Assembly (NCBI GenBank): GCA_004335835.1
Contig: RWJK01000673.1
Span: forward strand, 1-31,389
Direction: 5' to 3'
DNA from: Scenedesmus sp. ARA3
Taxonomy: Eukaryota > Chlorophyta > Chlorophyceae > Sphaeropleales > Scenedesmaceae
DNA length: 31,389 nucleotides
This document shows, one piece after another, positions 10,201 to 19,366 of the stretch. The position numbers and the translations under genes were made by a program. Under the pieces are notes generated by a model that saw only the letters and a program-made list of their open reading frames with translations, did not search any database and had not been told where the DNA came from. Each line of letters begins with the position of its first letter. The first letter of the stretch is position 1.

Positions 10201-11399
10201 TGAATGCGGCACTGCTATTTGTTGCGACTGCTGCCCTGAGGCTGAGCCATGCCGTTGCAGTTTCAGTTACAAATTCTCCACCCGAGCCTTCCTGCAAACG
10301 GCTCTCCTCACACCGTTTCATCTAGCAAGATCAAGCACACATGCGGCGCTACTAACCACCTACCTGTAGATGCAGCGCACTGCCAGGAGCAGCGGATGGC
10401 CCGAAATCATGTCCAGCTGCAGATCATGTGCAGCTGCGTCGGCACCCCTGTGTCTGCTGCGTACTCTGTTGCTGTCTTGCTGCACCCGCAGCACTGATAC
10501 CCTTGGACGCACACCCTGCGGCAGCTGCCAAGCCTCCATCGAGTGCACTGCACCCATGCTGTCCTGCATCCAATCTTGTACATGACACGGTTTCAAGCAG
10601 ATCAAAGCATGTTCCGCTACTTACCTGTAGATGCAGCGCACAGCGAGGGGCAGCGGATGGCCCAGCTCTGCCTCTGCCTGCGCCACCTGCTGCGCTGTGG
10701 CCCCTGGGTTTAGGGTTGCCAGGATCTGCGGGGAGTGCTGCTGCAGGTAGGCCTCGATGCGCCGCCAGCAGGCCAGTGTGCGGGCCAGCAGCGGTCCTGC
10801 CACGTCAGCGTATGCTGTGTGCCATGCTGCATATGCAGCCCTGCAGGAAATGGTTGGGATTTATAGTTTTGAGTGTGTCGGTGGTGGATGGGACTGATAC
10901 AAGGCAGAATGCGGGCGATTGTGTGCATTGTGTGGTGTGGGGATCTGAAACGTGGTGTGACCATGGCAGGAGTCTGCTTCGTTGCTGCGGTGATCATCCT
11001 AATCCTGGCAGATCTTTCAGGGTTAAGCAAAAGCAGCGTTGAGCTGCTGCGCTGTTTGTGTTGCTGCAGCAGCTGGGTCAGCAACTTGGACTCCCACAGC
11101 AAGTCCTAGGACCAAACCCTAGCCTGACATGCAGGTGTCTGCTGCTTGGCACCAGCAGCACTCAAGCCGTTTCCTGCAAGGCAAACCTGCCTGTATGTTG
11201 CTGCTTCGGATCCATCTGGCGCAGCGGCGCTGCTTGCCGCATAGTCTGCTGCTAGGTGTGGCTTCCACACAGCATTGTCCCCAGCTACGCTGTTCCAAAG
11301 TGGGTGTACACAGCTTGCGCGTGCGCAGTCTTTCGGGGTCAGAAACGAAAACACGCGCAGCAAGCAAGCAATCTCCAAGTCGTTGAATGCTGTCTCCAT
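1216..11399 (-). CDS. SKIP16: F-box protein with SUKH and ApaG domains (SKIP16/FBXO3-like), 8 exons, 622 aa
   Basis: Predicted substrate-recognition subunit of an SCF (Skp1-Cullin1-F-box) ubiquitin ligase. Exons on the minus strand, 5' to 3': 11399-11191, 10840-10625, 9861-9687, 9040-8966, 8362-8247, 7939-7848, 7335-7256, 2121-1216. They total 1869 nt with every junction in phase. The F-box is at residues about 4-45 (LLRVFSFLTPKDCARASCV), the SUKH-like domain at about 75-300 (CIYRVHNGQDL, then GLFGCLIFYDH; WMEEYARRL closes it) and the ApaG domain at about 308-622 (ISLFPRAYP; RHWRILDSKGG; GDGVVGLFPLL; AMEGSFSFVQGS). Domain order matches plant SKIP16, about 436 aa; the excess is a Gln/Ala/Ser insertion of about 145 residues inside ApaG plus a shorter one. 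Intron 1 is modelled with a GC donor. The start at 11399 places the F-box at the N-terminus as in plants; an in-frame ATG at 11546 would add 49 residues including a Gln run. Exon-edge copies lie in introns 2-6. Intron 7 (5134 nt) holds another gene on the opposite strand. Confidence 0.88.
2742..6313 (+). CDS. Secreted basic Pro/Ala/Lys/Thr-rich repeat protein, 7 exons, 721 aa
   Basis: Exons: 2742-2928, 3109-3169, 3427-4116, 4243-4362, 4590-4817, 5092-5304, 5647-6313; total 2166 nt, all junctions in frame. Residues 1 to about 20 form a signal peptide (MKTALLLAVACLALCACVRA, probable cleavage before NEAT), so the product enters the secretory pathway. The mature chain is low complexity: Thr/Pro-rich and Ala/Lys/Pro-rich blocks, then units beginning NAGQPTLR and ending ATPDAVEAVDASMPR, then an Asn/Gln/Pro/Lys-rich tail ending FNRLNRP. 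There is no membrane segment after the signal peptide. Composition suggests a cell-wall or extracellular-matrix protein (hydroxyproline-rich glycoprotein-like); the AAAKPKPA blocks also resemble histone H1 tails, but the signal peptide argues against a nuclear role. Exons 4-7 are tandem duplicates joined by phase-2 introns. The whole gene lies antisense inside an intron of the F-box gene. No specific family is recognised. Confidence 0.85.
4243..5880 (+). repeat. Tandem in-frame exon array (exons 4-7 of the secreted-protein gene)
   Basis: Four consecutive exons starting at 4243, 4590, 5092 and 5647 encode variants of the same unit. Shared parts are NAGQPTLR(T/A)TQAVKKPAQ, PTTPRRPANKAAPKP, SRGLLQEATPDAVEAVDASMPR. 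The first copy lacks the NAGQPT front portion and the last lacks the exact closing motif. Exons 4, 5 and 6 are 120, 228 and 213 nt, all multiples of three with phase-2 borders, so any number of copies stays in frame. Donors are near identical (AG|gtgcgct). This is recent exon duplication that has lengthened the protein. Confidence 0.85.
6314..7255. other. 3' region of the secreted-protein gene, within the host intron
   Basis: No gene is seen here. Just after the stop there are two near-identical short repeats containing CTGCTGCAAGATGCAGCTG (about 6378-6398 and 6436-6456). A TGTAA pentamer, the usual green-algal polyadenylation signal, occurs at 6962-6966 on the plus strand and could end the nested transcript with a 3' UTR of about 650 nt; other candidates exist (about 7267). 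The remainder is non-coding sequence of the F-box gene's intron 7. Confidence 0.4.
7471..7760 (-). repeat. Two decayed copies of F-box gene exon 6
   Basis: Copies near 7474-7545 and 7681-7745 repeat the segment coding GGCESDSSVKGPLE of exon 6 (7848-7939) and some of the intron around it (a shared motif about CGTGTTTGTTGGTGC). Spacing between copies is about 207 and 180 nt. The middle copy keeps the GAGGAGGCAG|gtg donor but has lost the start of the exon (WMEEYARRL is absent). The outer copy keeps GWYGGCES but has lost the donor. Only 7848-7939 has both splice sites and frame. Confidence 0.8.
8155..8690 (-). repeat. Tandem copies of F-box gene exon 5 edges
   Basis: The genuine exon 5 (8362-8247) starts VCVLDAGTGGVYQKLPHS and ends CDGMLR. 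Copies of its acceptor and first part begin at 8480, 8573 and 8687 (spacing 118, 93, 114 nt). Those at 8480 and 8687 read VCVLDAGTGGVYQKLPHSTA and then a stop; the 8573 copy diverges after about nine codons. A copy of the exon's donor end lies at about 8157-8190 in the following intron. Acceptors of three start copies keep CAG and the 8480 copy has TAG. Confidence 0.82.
9298..9490. repeat. Two-copy 97-bp direct repeat in F-box gene intron 3
   Basis: Segments 9298-9394 and 9395-9490 are close copies, each running from CCTCCTGCTGGG through CACCACGACCTGCTGA to CCCAATCATGGCTGCTGCC. Differences are scattered substitutions and a small indel. The repeat lies in the intron between exons 3 and 4 and is followed by an echo of the end of exon 3 at 9545-9581. 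Confidence 0.8.
9545..9581 (-). repeat. Copy of F-box gene exon 3 donor end
   Basis: The plus-strand sequence TGATGCTCCTGAACAG, followed by CTGTCTTCTGCAC with one mismatch, repeats the 3' end of exon 3 (from 9687) about 140 nt downstream in transcript direction. The copy's donor position reads gtaagg-like sequence, so it may still be usable as a splice donor. Confidence 0.65.
10317..10402 (-). repeat. Copy of F-box gene exon 2 donor end plus intron
   Basis: This segment repeats about 10590-10668, which is the end of exon 2 (coding LAVRCIYR) and the start of intron 2. The copy retains HPLLLAVRCIYR and an intact donor AG|gtaggt, and intron bases such as AGATCAA and GCGCTAC/CCGCTAC are shared. 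It lacks the upstream part of the exon and any acceptor, so I take it as a decayed duplicate rather than an exon. Confidence 0.75.
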
Positions 11400-11970
11400 G
11401 CTGTTCTGCTTCCTGAAGGAGCACGGGCCAGTAATGCTGCTACTGCTGTGCCAGCTCAGCTGCTGCTGCTGCTGCTGCTGTCGCTTTCCAACTTCAAAGC
11501 GGTGCTGCAGCAGTGTACTGCCTTGACTTGCTGTAAGGATTTTCAAAGAAAGCCTGTCACAGCGTTACGGCGTCTGATCAAGCTGAAAGAATGTAGTAGA
11601 GGTCAGTGCTCAGGCTGGAAAAGTTTGAGCAGGGCGAGAATGTGAACGAACGCATAGACACGCTGTCGAACCTCATAGATCTATGGCGTAGAAACGCGTT
11701 TGCGTGTCTAAACGTCGTGCTACGCTACGCCAGAGTAAATGACACAAGCCCCAAGCCCAAGCATGCATTGCCCGTCACTGCTGGTTTGCACTGCGCATAC
11801 AGCGGCGTATTTGATTGTTTGTATTAGTGTGGCTGTCTTTGTCGCTTAATAGGCAGCAGCTGTCGCTCATTGCGTTTGTCGGCTTTCTTGTGTGTCACTC
11901 TGCACAGCGACTCAAAACGCCTGCTCAAAAGTTGCAGTTTCTGTCGATCGAATAGATCAATACAAACAGC
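11400..11970. promoter_or_regulatory. Divergent promoter region between the F-box gene and eRF3
   Basis: The two genes are transcribed away from each other from this 571-bp gap. It must hold both 5' UTRs and both promoters, so shared control is possible. The side nearest the F-box gene has a CTG tract (about 11457-11481), which would be translated as Gln if the upstream in-frame ATG at 11546 is used. No TATA box can be assigned with confidence. Confidence 0.5.
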
Positions 11971-13712
11971 ATGGGAGACTCCTGGGAGGATCAGGCAGAC
12001 GACGGAGTGCCACCTCCCCCACCACCTAGGCCTTCCTTCAATGTGAATGCCCCTTCCTTTGTGCCCCGGTTCAATGCCCCATCTTTCGTGCCTGGGCAGG
12101 CATTTGTGCCTCCACCACCACCTCCTAGGGCAGGGGGCCAGCCACCCCCACCACCCCCGCCAGCAGCAGCAGTAGCAGCAGCACCGCAGCAGCAGCCCCT
12201 GCCGCCCCCACCCGCGGCGCCAGCAGCACCGCAGCCACCACCAGCAGCAGAGCAGCCGAGCAGTAGCTCGCCTGAGCCAGCTGCTGAGCCGGAGCAGCCT
12301 GCCAGCAGCAGCCCAGCAGCAGAGTCAGCGCCAGCTGAGGATGGCGCAGCAGCAGCAGATGAGCTGGCCAGCAAGGCAGAGCAGCTCAAGTTAGAAGAGC
12401 AGCAGCAGCCCCCACGGGAAGAGGATCCTATCGAGGAAATCCCGCCAGTGGACCAGGGCCGCGTAATGGAGGCCTACAAGAAGCTCGTGGCAGAGGACCC
12501 TCGCGACCACCTGAACGTAGTGTTCATCGGGCACGTGGATGCGGGCAAGTCAACGCTGGGCGGTCAAATCCTCTTCCTCACGGGTGGCGTGGACAAGCGC
12601 ACGATTGAGAAGTATGAGCGCGAGGCGAAGGACAAGAACCGCGAGAGCTGGTACATGGCCTACATCATGGACACGAACGAGGAGGAGCGCGTGAAGGGTA
12701 TCACTGTGGAGGTCGGACGTGCAAAGTTTGAGACGGAAGCACGCCGCTATACCATCCTGGACGCGCCCGGGCACAAGAACTACGTGCCCAACATGATCAT
12801 GGGTGCAGCACAGGTGGGTGGGGTTCAGGGCTGTAGCTGTCCTGCAAGCATCAGCAGCAGCATATTGTTGCTTTTCGGTGATTAGATGGATTAAGCATAA
12901 GCAAGAGCATGAATAGGCAGCACAGCAGCAGCTCCTTGGTAGCCTGGGTGGCAGCAACAGGCACCGCTGCTGCAGGCAGTACAATGGCAGTACAAGCGGT
13001 TGGGCCAGGTGGTGGATTGCAACAGCCTTGCTGTCTATGCCTGTTATAGTCTTATCAGCAGTTGAAAACATACTTCAGCAATGTGCACTTATACATTCAG
13101 CAAGCACACGTCATCCTGTAGCAGGAAGCCAATCTCTTAGCGTGCAAGGCTGGCAATGCTGCAGCACATCAACCTCTTGCTGCTGCTGCTGCTGCTGCCG
13201 CTGCTGCTCCTGCTGCTGCTGCTGCTGCTGCTGCCAGGCTGACGTTGCCGTGCTGGTGATCAGCAGCCGTAAGGGAGAGTACGAGACGGGCTTTGAGAAG
13301 GGAGGGCAGACGCGCGAGCACGCGCAGGTGCGCCGTGTGCAGTGTGACATGCACAGCAAACAACAGCACACAGCCAGGCCGACACAAAGGCTGCACGGCA
13401 GTTTGCTGAGAGACACATGCACAGCAGCTAATCAGCTGTGCAGCGAGCTAGAACACTCTCCAGTCACGCTGCAGCAGTGGGCGGGCAGCGCAGCTGTCGT
13501 GTGGGTGACAGCTAAGCAGTTGGCTGCCCTTGACTGCAAGGATGCATGCAATGCACTTCTGTACTAACCAAGCACTTGCTGAACCCTCTGCGCCCGCACT
13601 GCTGCTGCTGCTGCTGCTGCTGCTGCTTCAACTGCAGCTGGCCAAGACGCTGGGTGTGGTGAAGCTGATCGTGGTGGTCAACAAGCTGCACTGACGCAAC
13701 TGCTGTGCCCGC

Positions 13713-13761
<49 letters not shown>

Positions 13762-15594
13762 CAACTGCAGCTGCCAAAGACGCTGGGCGTGGTGGATCTG
13801 ATCGTGGTGGTCAACGAGCTGCACTGATGCACCTGCTGTGCCTGCACTGCTGCTGCTGCTGCTGCTGCAACTGCAGCTAGCCAAGACGCTGGGCGTGGTG
13901 AAGCTGATCGTGGTGGTCAACAAGCTGGACGACCACTCAGTGGCAGAGGACGGCAAGTGGAGCCAGGCACGGTGCGTTGGAGTTTTGAGAGGCTGTGCAT
14001 GGGGCAGTGCAGCAGAAGCAGCAGGACGGTTGCCAGGGCAGCAGCAGCAGCAGCAGCAGGAGGACAATTGTCAGGGCAGCAGCAGCAGTAGCAGCAACGG
14101 TGTGCATGTGTGAAAGGCAGGTTGGCAGAGCAAGCTCGTAGGTTAGTGACAAGGCCAGGAGCACTGTCCTGCACCTGCATCAACAGCAAGTGTCAGCACG
14201 CCTAACCCTTTGCATGCATAACCGTGTTGCATCTTAGAACTCTGCCGCCAGCATGTATGTCCCGCTACACTATGGTGTTGTGGCTGGCATTCGCCCGGCC
14301 CTGCCAGCAATGTTGTCGCAGCTGTCTGTCATATTTGTCAATTCGTATGTCATTTTCCGAGACAGGTAGTTCCCCTGTTCCAAAACTTGACCTCTGCACA
14401 CACATCCTGCAGGTATGACGAGATTGTCAAGGGCTTGACACCCTTCCTCAACACCTGCGGCTACAACTTTAAGAGGGACTTCTCCGTTCTCAGCTGACAT
14501 GTTGTGTCTACGTTGTATAACATTGCCTGCCGCAGGTATGACGAGATCGTCAAGGGTCTCACGCCCTTCCTGAAGACCTGCGGCTACAACCCCAAGAAGG
14601 ACCTCACCTTCATCCCCATCAGCGCGCTGTACGGCCACAATGTGAAGGAGCGAGTGACACCAGATGTGAGGAACTGCTGGCAGCTCAATGTGCAATATAT
14701 TGATATCGCTAGTACTGGTACTACACACTGTCCATGCGTATGAATGCCTGTGCTGTACGGTCACAACGTGAACAGTGCGTGACGCCAGACGTGAGTGGGT
14801 GGTTGGAGCAGCAGCAGCAGCAGCAGCAGCAACCATCAGCACACTGCACTGGCTGGGCGCATGTGCATACAATGCCCGTACATGATTACCAGTTGCATGG
14901 TTCTGTCCCTGTAACACCTGCCTGCTTGCCTGCTGCCTGATGATCTACCTCTGCCTGCTTGCCTGTCTGCCTTTGTTTGATGGGTGTTCAGGTGTGCGGC
15001 TGGTACGATGGCCCCACCCTGTTTGAGACGCTGGACACAGTCGAGGTGCAGCAGCGGTGAGCAGCAGAGGACAGGCAGGCATAGGAGTGTTGTCTGACGG
15101 CGGCGGCAGCAGCAGCCGCAGCAGCAGCAGCAGCTAGCAACGGCTTGGCCCTGCCAGCACACAGCAGGTGCAGCAGGTGTCTGCAGGCTGCAGCGGTGTG
15201 GGTGTGGGTGCTCAGCAGGGCTGCTCAGCAGGGCACAAGCACGGAATTGGTGTCTAGCTGCTTGATATTGCCTATCTGCTGCGTCTGTGATGCTGGCTTT
15301 TGCTCTAACATCAGCGCTGACGAACTTGATGCTGCTGCTGCCTCTGCTGCTGTTACCACCAGCGAGCCCACCGCGCCCTTCCGCATGCCCATTGTGGACA
15401 AGTACCGCGACATGGGCACCATGGTCATGGGCAAGAGCGAGGCGGGGCTGGTGCAGATAGGCGACATGCTGCAGGTGAGGCTGGCAGGCAGAATGTATAG
15501 GCCAGCTGTGCAGTCGAAGCAGAAAGTTGCCTACTCAGCTGCCCGTGGAGGTGGACGGCATCTTGTCTGACTTCTGCGGCTGCTGTGGCTGCTC

Positions 15595-15633
<39 letters not shown>

Positions 15634-16596
15634 GCTGCACCAGGTGATGCCCAACAAGCTGCGGGTCAAGGTGGAGGGCATCTTCAGGGATGAGCAGGAG
15701 AGCACCGCAGCAAAGGCGGGAGAGAACCTGCGCCTGCGCATCTCAGGTGCGTGCGTGCCGTGTGGCTGCATGAGGCCTGGCAGGTGACTTGAGGGCCAGC
15801 CAGCACGCCACTCAGCTAGGTGGCTGCTGTATTGATCTGTCTTGGGCAGCGCTGACTTGCAGCGTCACATCGCCAGCTGTCCTGGTAAAGTTTTGCGAGT
15901 GTTTGTGTGCCTGCAGGGCCGTTGTTACACGTCAGCTACGCATGACGCTGTCCCTCCTGGTACGCCTGCCTGTGTATGCACACGCCAAGTTGTTGGCTCA
16001 CTGCACCATGTTGTACTCTTCACCCCTCAGCAGGCCAAGCCTCGTAGCTGCTCTTCACCCGCGCACTGCTCCTGCCGCCTTTGCTGCAGGCGCTGAGGAG
16101 GGTGACGTGCAGACGGGCTTTGTGCTGTGCAGCATCAGCAACCCAGTGCCCATGGTGAGCACCTTTGAGTGCCAGCTGGTCATCCTGGAGCTGCTGGAGC
16201 ACAACCCCATCTTCACAGTGGGATACAGGTCAGTGGGAAGTTCATGGTGTGAAGTTCACAGTCACATGGTGAACAAGGTCGTGCAGTGTATGCATGTTGT
16301 GGTCATCCTGGAGCTGCTGGAGCACAAGCGCATCTTCACAGTGGGCTACTGTGGAAACTTCACAGTGGGGTTCTGGTGTGAACTTGTGCCAACAAGAACT
16401 TCACAGTGTGGGAAGTTCATGGGCGCATGTTGTGCGAGAGTGTGACGCGCAAGCAGGCTGGCTGTCTTGGCTGTGGTGGCGCACAAACTGAAAAGGTAAA
16501 CGGAGTTTTGTTTCTCTCTAGCTGGGGCCTGTTCCTCTGCGTATGAGCTGTGCAGCATCACCCTGCTGTGCACAAATGAATCCTTGCTGTAACATC

Positions 16597-16643
<47 letters not shown>

Positions 16644-17156
16644 AGGAGTGTGCTGCACATCCACACCATTGTGGAGGAGTGTGAGGTGACCAAGCTGGTG
16701 CATGCAGTGGACATGAAGACCAAGGAGCCCAAGAAGGTGAGCAGGCGGCATACTTGTGTTATTTAACAGTCATAGTGACATGTGACAGTGTAACATCTGA
16801 GTGTGACTGGTGAACACGCTGGTGCACTCTGTGGACATGAAGACCAAGGAGTTCAAGAAGGTGACATGCATTTGCGATATATAGCATAACATGACCACCG
16901 CATCACCATGAGGAAGCCCCACAATCCTTTCTCAACTCTGAAACCACTGTGTAACTGGCTTTTTACTCCTTTTTCACATCCCCAACAGGTCAAGTACGTC
17001 AAGTCCGGGGCCATGTGTGTGTGCCGCATCACCATGGAGAAGCCCGTGTGCATCGAGACGTTTGCCGACCTACCCGCCATGGGCCGCTTCACGCTGCGCG
17101 ATGAGGGCCGCACCATCGCCATCGGCAAGGTCACCAAGCTGCCCAAGAATCACTAA
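11971..17156 (+). CDS. eRF3: Eukaryotic peptide chain release factor eRF3 (GTPase), 10 exons, 627 aa
   Basis: Translational GTPase that partners eRF1 in cytosolic translation termination. Exons: 11971-12813, 13238-13327, 13877-13971, 14536-14665, 14992-15056, 15315-15474, 15644-15746, 16090-16228, 16646-16736, 16989-17156; 1884 nt, all in phase. The N-terminus is Pro/Ala/Gln-rich and carries overlapping PAM2-type motifs at residues 22-47 (FNVNAPSFVP, FNAPSFVP), which in animal eRF3 bind the MLLE domain of poly(A)-binding protein. G-domain: G1 GHVDAGKST at 187-195, G3 DAPGHKN at 264-270, G4 NKLD at 326-329, SAL in exon 4 as G5. Domains 2 and 3 follow (IVDKYRDMGTMVMGK; GYRSVLHIHT), ending MGRFTLRDEGRTIAIGKVTKL, the family's conserved C-terminus. 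Length is normal for the family. Decoy copies of exon edges occur in introns 2, 3, 4, 6, 8 and 9, and the last codons are repeated after the stop. Several acceptors follow long CTG tracts. Confidence 0.96.
13638..13827 (+). repeat. Two poison copies of eRF3 exon 3 start
   Basis: Copies start at 13638 and 13771, each right after a CTG tract and the acceptor TTCAACTGCAG, as the genuine exon does at 13877. They read LAKTLGVVKLIVVVNKLH-stop and LPKTLGVVDLIVVVNELH-stop in the phase set by exon 2. The genuine exon continues NKLDDHSVAEDGKWSQAR. After the break the two copies share another 20 or so bases, so a unit of about 105-135 nt was tandemly duplicated. If spliced in, each would end the protein in the G4 motif. 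Confidence 0.88.
13714..13760 (+). repeat. (CTG)~15 microsatellite before a decoy acceptor
   Basis: About 15 uninterrupted CTG units precede CTTCAACTGCAG. Shorter CTG tracts take the same position before the first decoy (about 13600-13626) and before the genuine exon 3 (about 13848-13868). The tract appears to serve as the pyrimidine-containing stretch of the 3' splice site. Confidence 0.85.
14413..14497 (+). repeat. Poison copy of eRF3 exon 4 start
   Basis: After an intact acceptor (ATCCTGCAG) this copy reads YDEIVKGLTPFLNTCGYN then FKRDFSVLS and a stop, in the phase left by exon 3. The genuine exon 4 at 14536-14665 reads YDEIVKGLTPFLKTCGYN and continues. Use of the decoy would truncate eRF3 just before the end of the GTPase domain. 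The two acceptors are about 123 nt apart. Confidence 0.85.
14750..14790 (+). repeat. Copy of eRF3 exon 4 donor end
   Basis: The sequence resembles the end of exon 4 (14625-14665; LYGHNVKERVTPD) and is followed by an intact donor GTGAGT. A small deletion breaks the frame in the middle. It lies in intron 4, about 125 nt after the genuine exon end. Confidence 0.78.
15536..15572 (+). repeat. Diverged copy of eRF3 exon 7 start
   Basis: After a CAG acceptor-like triplet this segment reads LPVEVDGILSDF, resembling KLRVKVEGIFRDE of the true exon 7 (15644-15746). It is followed by a CTG tract that leads into the true acceptor. The similarity is short and partial, so the assignment is tentative. Confidence 0.45.
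16301..16350 (+). repeat. Copy of eRF3 exon 8 end
   Basis: The sequence repeats the end of exon 8, coding VILELLEHKRIFTVGY where the genuine exon reads VILELLEHNPIFTVGY (ending 16228). The copy has no proper donor; shorter fragments of ACTTCACAGTG recur for another 60 nt. Confidence 0.8.
16598..16642 (+). repeat. (CTG)15 microsatellite forming the exon 9 acceptor
   Basis: Fifteen perfect CTG units run directly into CAG at 16643-16645, the 3' splice site of eRF3 exon 9. It is among the longest pure triplet tracts in the window. Confidence 0.9.
16813..16860 (+). repeat. Copy of eRF3 exon 9 donor end
   Basis: This segment in intron 9 repeats the last 48 nt of exon 9. It would read TLVHSVDMKTKEFKK where the genuine exon reads KLVHAVDMKTKEPKK (ending 16736), and the GT donor is kept. 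The upstream half of the exon and any acceptor are missing. Confidence 0.85.
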
Positions 17157-17213
17157 GGACTCAGCAGCAACAGCAGCAGCGGCAGGCGGTTGAGGCACAG
17201 CTGCAGGCGGCAC

Positions 17214-17608
17214 AGTTGCCAAGTTGCCCAAGAACCACTGAGCATCAGCAGCAGCGGGTGGTTGAGGCAGTGCTGTGGGCCATTGAGGCAGTGCTGCAGG
17301 CAGCGGGGTCACCAAGCTGCCCAAGAATCACTGAGCGGCAGCAGCAGCAGCAGCAGCAATAGAAGGGATCCAGCAGCAGAAGCAGCAGCAGCACCAGCAG
17401 CAGCAGGCAGTTGAGGCAGTGCTGTGGCCCTTTTGAGGCAGTGCTGCAGGCCTCAAGGCACCAAGCTGCCCAAAAACCACTGAGCAGCAGCAGCAGCAAC
17501 ATGGCGATAGCAGCAGCAGCTGCTGCAGCGGGCTTTGAAGCAGTGCTGTGGGCTGCTTGAGGCCGTGCTGCAGGTGGCAAGATTGCCAAGTTTCCCCAAG
17601 GCAACTGA
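17214..17608 (+). repeat. Tandem copies of the eRF3 stop-codon region in its 3' UTR
   Basis: The gene ends KVTKLPKNH-stop at 17156. Copies of this ending follow at about 17214-17241, 17306-17333, 17459-17483 and a weaker one at 17579-17608, each finishing in CACTGAG or a close variant. They are separated by CAG tracts and by repeats of TTGAGGCAGTGCTG. The unit is roughly 90-150 nt. All lie after the genuine stop and would be transcribed as 3' UTR. Confidence 0.85.
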
Positions 17609-19366
17609 GCAGGGCGTTTATAGCAGCAAGCGGAGTGGGTGGCAGTGCTGCTGTGTTGAGCAGCAACGGTGGCGGCGGCCGCAGAAATGGGAAGCATCTT
17701 GGTGAAGCCATGGATGGCGTGTGCTGGGACGGATCCGCAGCAAGGCCACGTGGGCTGGTGGTGCGTTGGTGGTCGTGTGCTGCCTTTGAATGGGGCTAGC
17801 TGCTGCAGTGCACACAGCTGAGCCCAGCAGGCTGGCGAGTCTAACAGCAGCAGCAGCAGCTGGTTTGCTGGCTGGTGGTGTCGACAGAGAGATTGCATTC
17901 TGCTTGTCGGCGAGTGATCTGCTGTGACGGTGAGCCAGCTTGCGGCTAGCGCTGTGGTGACTGCCTATAGCAGCTGCTAGCTGGCGCTGTCAGCAGGGGT
18001 ACTGCTTTTGGGCACCAGCTGGCGTCTGTGTCAGCAGCAGCCACAGCAGTGGTGGTGGGTTGCAGGGACAGCAGTGCTGGCAGCAGTGCTGATGTTTGCA
18101 CGAGGATCAGTCAGCCACAGCAATGGTGGTGGGAGCTCTTGAGCATGAGCATGCAGCTCAGCAGCAGCTGCATACGAGCGCATGCAGCAGTTCTGCTTCT
18201 GCAAGATTGTGTCCGGCTGCAGCTGCGGCAAGTGTGCTGGGATGCGGCACAGTGAGCTGGATGCTTGCTTGTTGACCCAGCTTGAAGCTGGGCCAGTGCA
18301 CTTTGAAATCGTCATCTTACTTCCATGCAGGCATGCAACGACACCGTCAATGGTTGTTAAGCGCATGCACTGTCGCTGAGGGAATGCAATCGGCAACTTT
18401 CTTTATATGAGGCTGTGGTCCCCTTCTGTTGCCGCTCCATTGGGGCGCGGGGCCGATGGCGTTGATGCTATGGCTTGATGGGTAACATGATGATGATGAT
18501 ATGAGGCTGTGGTTTTGGATGCCTGTGCTGATGTTAGGATGAAAACCGGTCATGCTCCCGCTGTGTACCCATTGTACCCGATTACAGGTCGGCACATTTG
18601 TAGAAAGCACTAGGGACCGTTAGTGACAGGTGGGAAAGCGCCTCAGGAGTTCTGTTGGACAGCAGCCCGCATCATGCTGCAGTGCAGCTTTGCCAAAGCG
18701 TTGGCAACGCTTTCCATTCAACGTTGCAGCATTAGTCCTGCTGGATTCAGCCTGAACCTGGGATCTGGAGACAACCCTGCCTTGCAACTGACTAAAGAAT
18801 TGCAGGAAAGACACGCAATCTGCAATAGCTGACAATGACAAGATATGTACGCGTCACATGTTACACGGTCATTGTTAATTATGAAAGCATCACCTGAAAA
18901 GAAAGGCCAAGGCAAATACATGCAGCAGCTTCACTGGAAGCCAGTGCTTGCATGCAGTTCAAGTGCAGCATCATCCGCACACAACCACAGAGCGAGCACA
19001 GGTGCAAATGCACCCTCCAGCTCAACTTGGCAACGGCGCGTCGCCGCGTACATGTGGCATGCAGTGCCACTGCAGCACGTGTTGCAGGTGACCACGCCGC
19101 ATGCCGGTGCCAGAGGTGCATGAATGGCTGCAACACTTGCACATCGCGTCTGCACCAGTAATGAATGCTGTGTTGGTTTGAAGGGAGCTGCTGCATGACC
19201 AGCTGTGCAGCTGACATCAACTGTGCAGAAAGGAGTTCTGCCGCTGCTGCAGGCGCTAGAGCTGCTGCAGGCGCTAGAAGGCATGTCAAGTCCCCAGCTG
19301 CCATCCACTTCTCCAACTTCACACTGAGAACCTGAACTTCACATCACGCCAACTTCCTCACAAACT
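17609..19366. other. Convergent spacer between eRF3 and the thylakoid protein gene
   Basis: I see no gene in this stretch. It contains CAG-rich low-complexity sequence, a short repeat of ATATGAGGCTGTGGT (about 18403 and 18499), and near 19316-19335 a partial copy of the stop region of the gene ending at 19367. On the minus strand TGTAA pentamers at 18861-18865 and about 18583 are candidate polyadenylation signals for that gene. Confidence 0.45.

Noticed and set aside
10358..10402. Copy of the exon 2 end as the genuine exon of the F-box gene
   Set aside because: It lacks the upstream SUKH residues and an acceptor, whereas 10625-10840 supplies the full conserved segment in phase.
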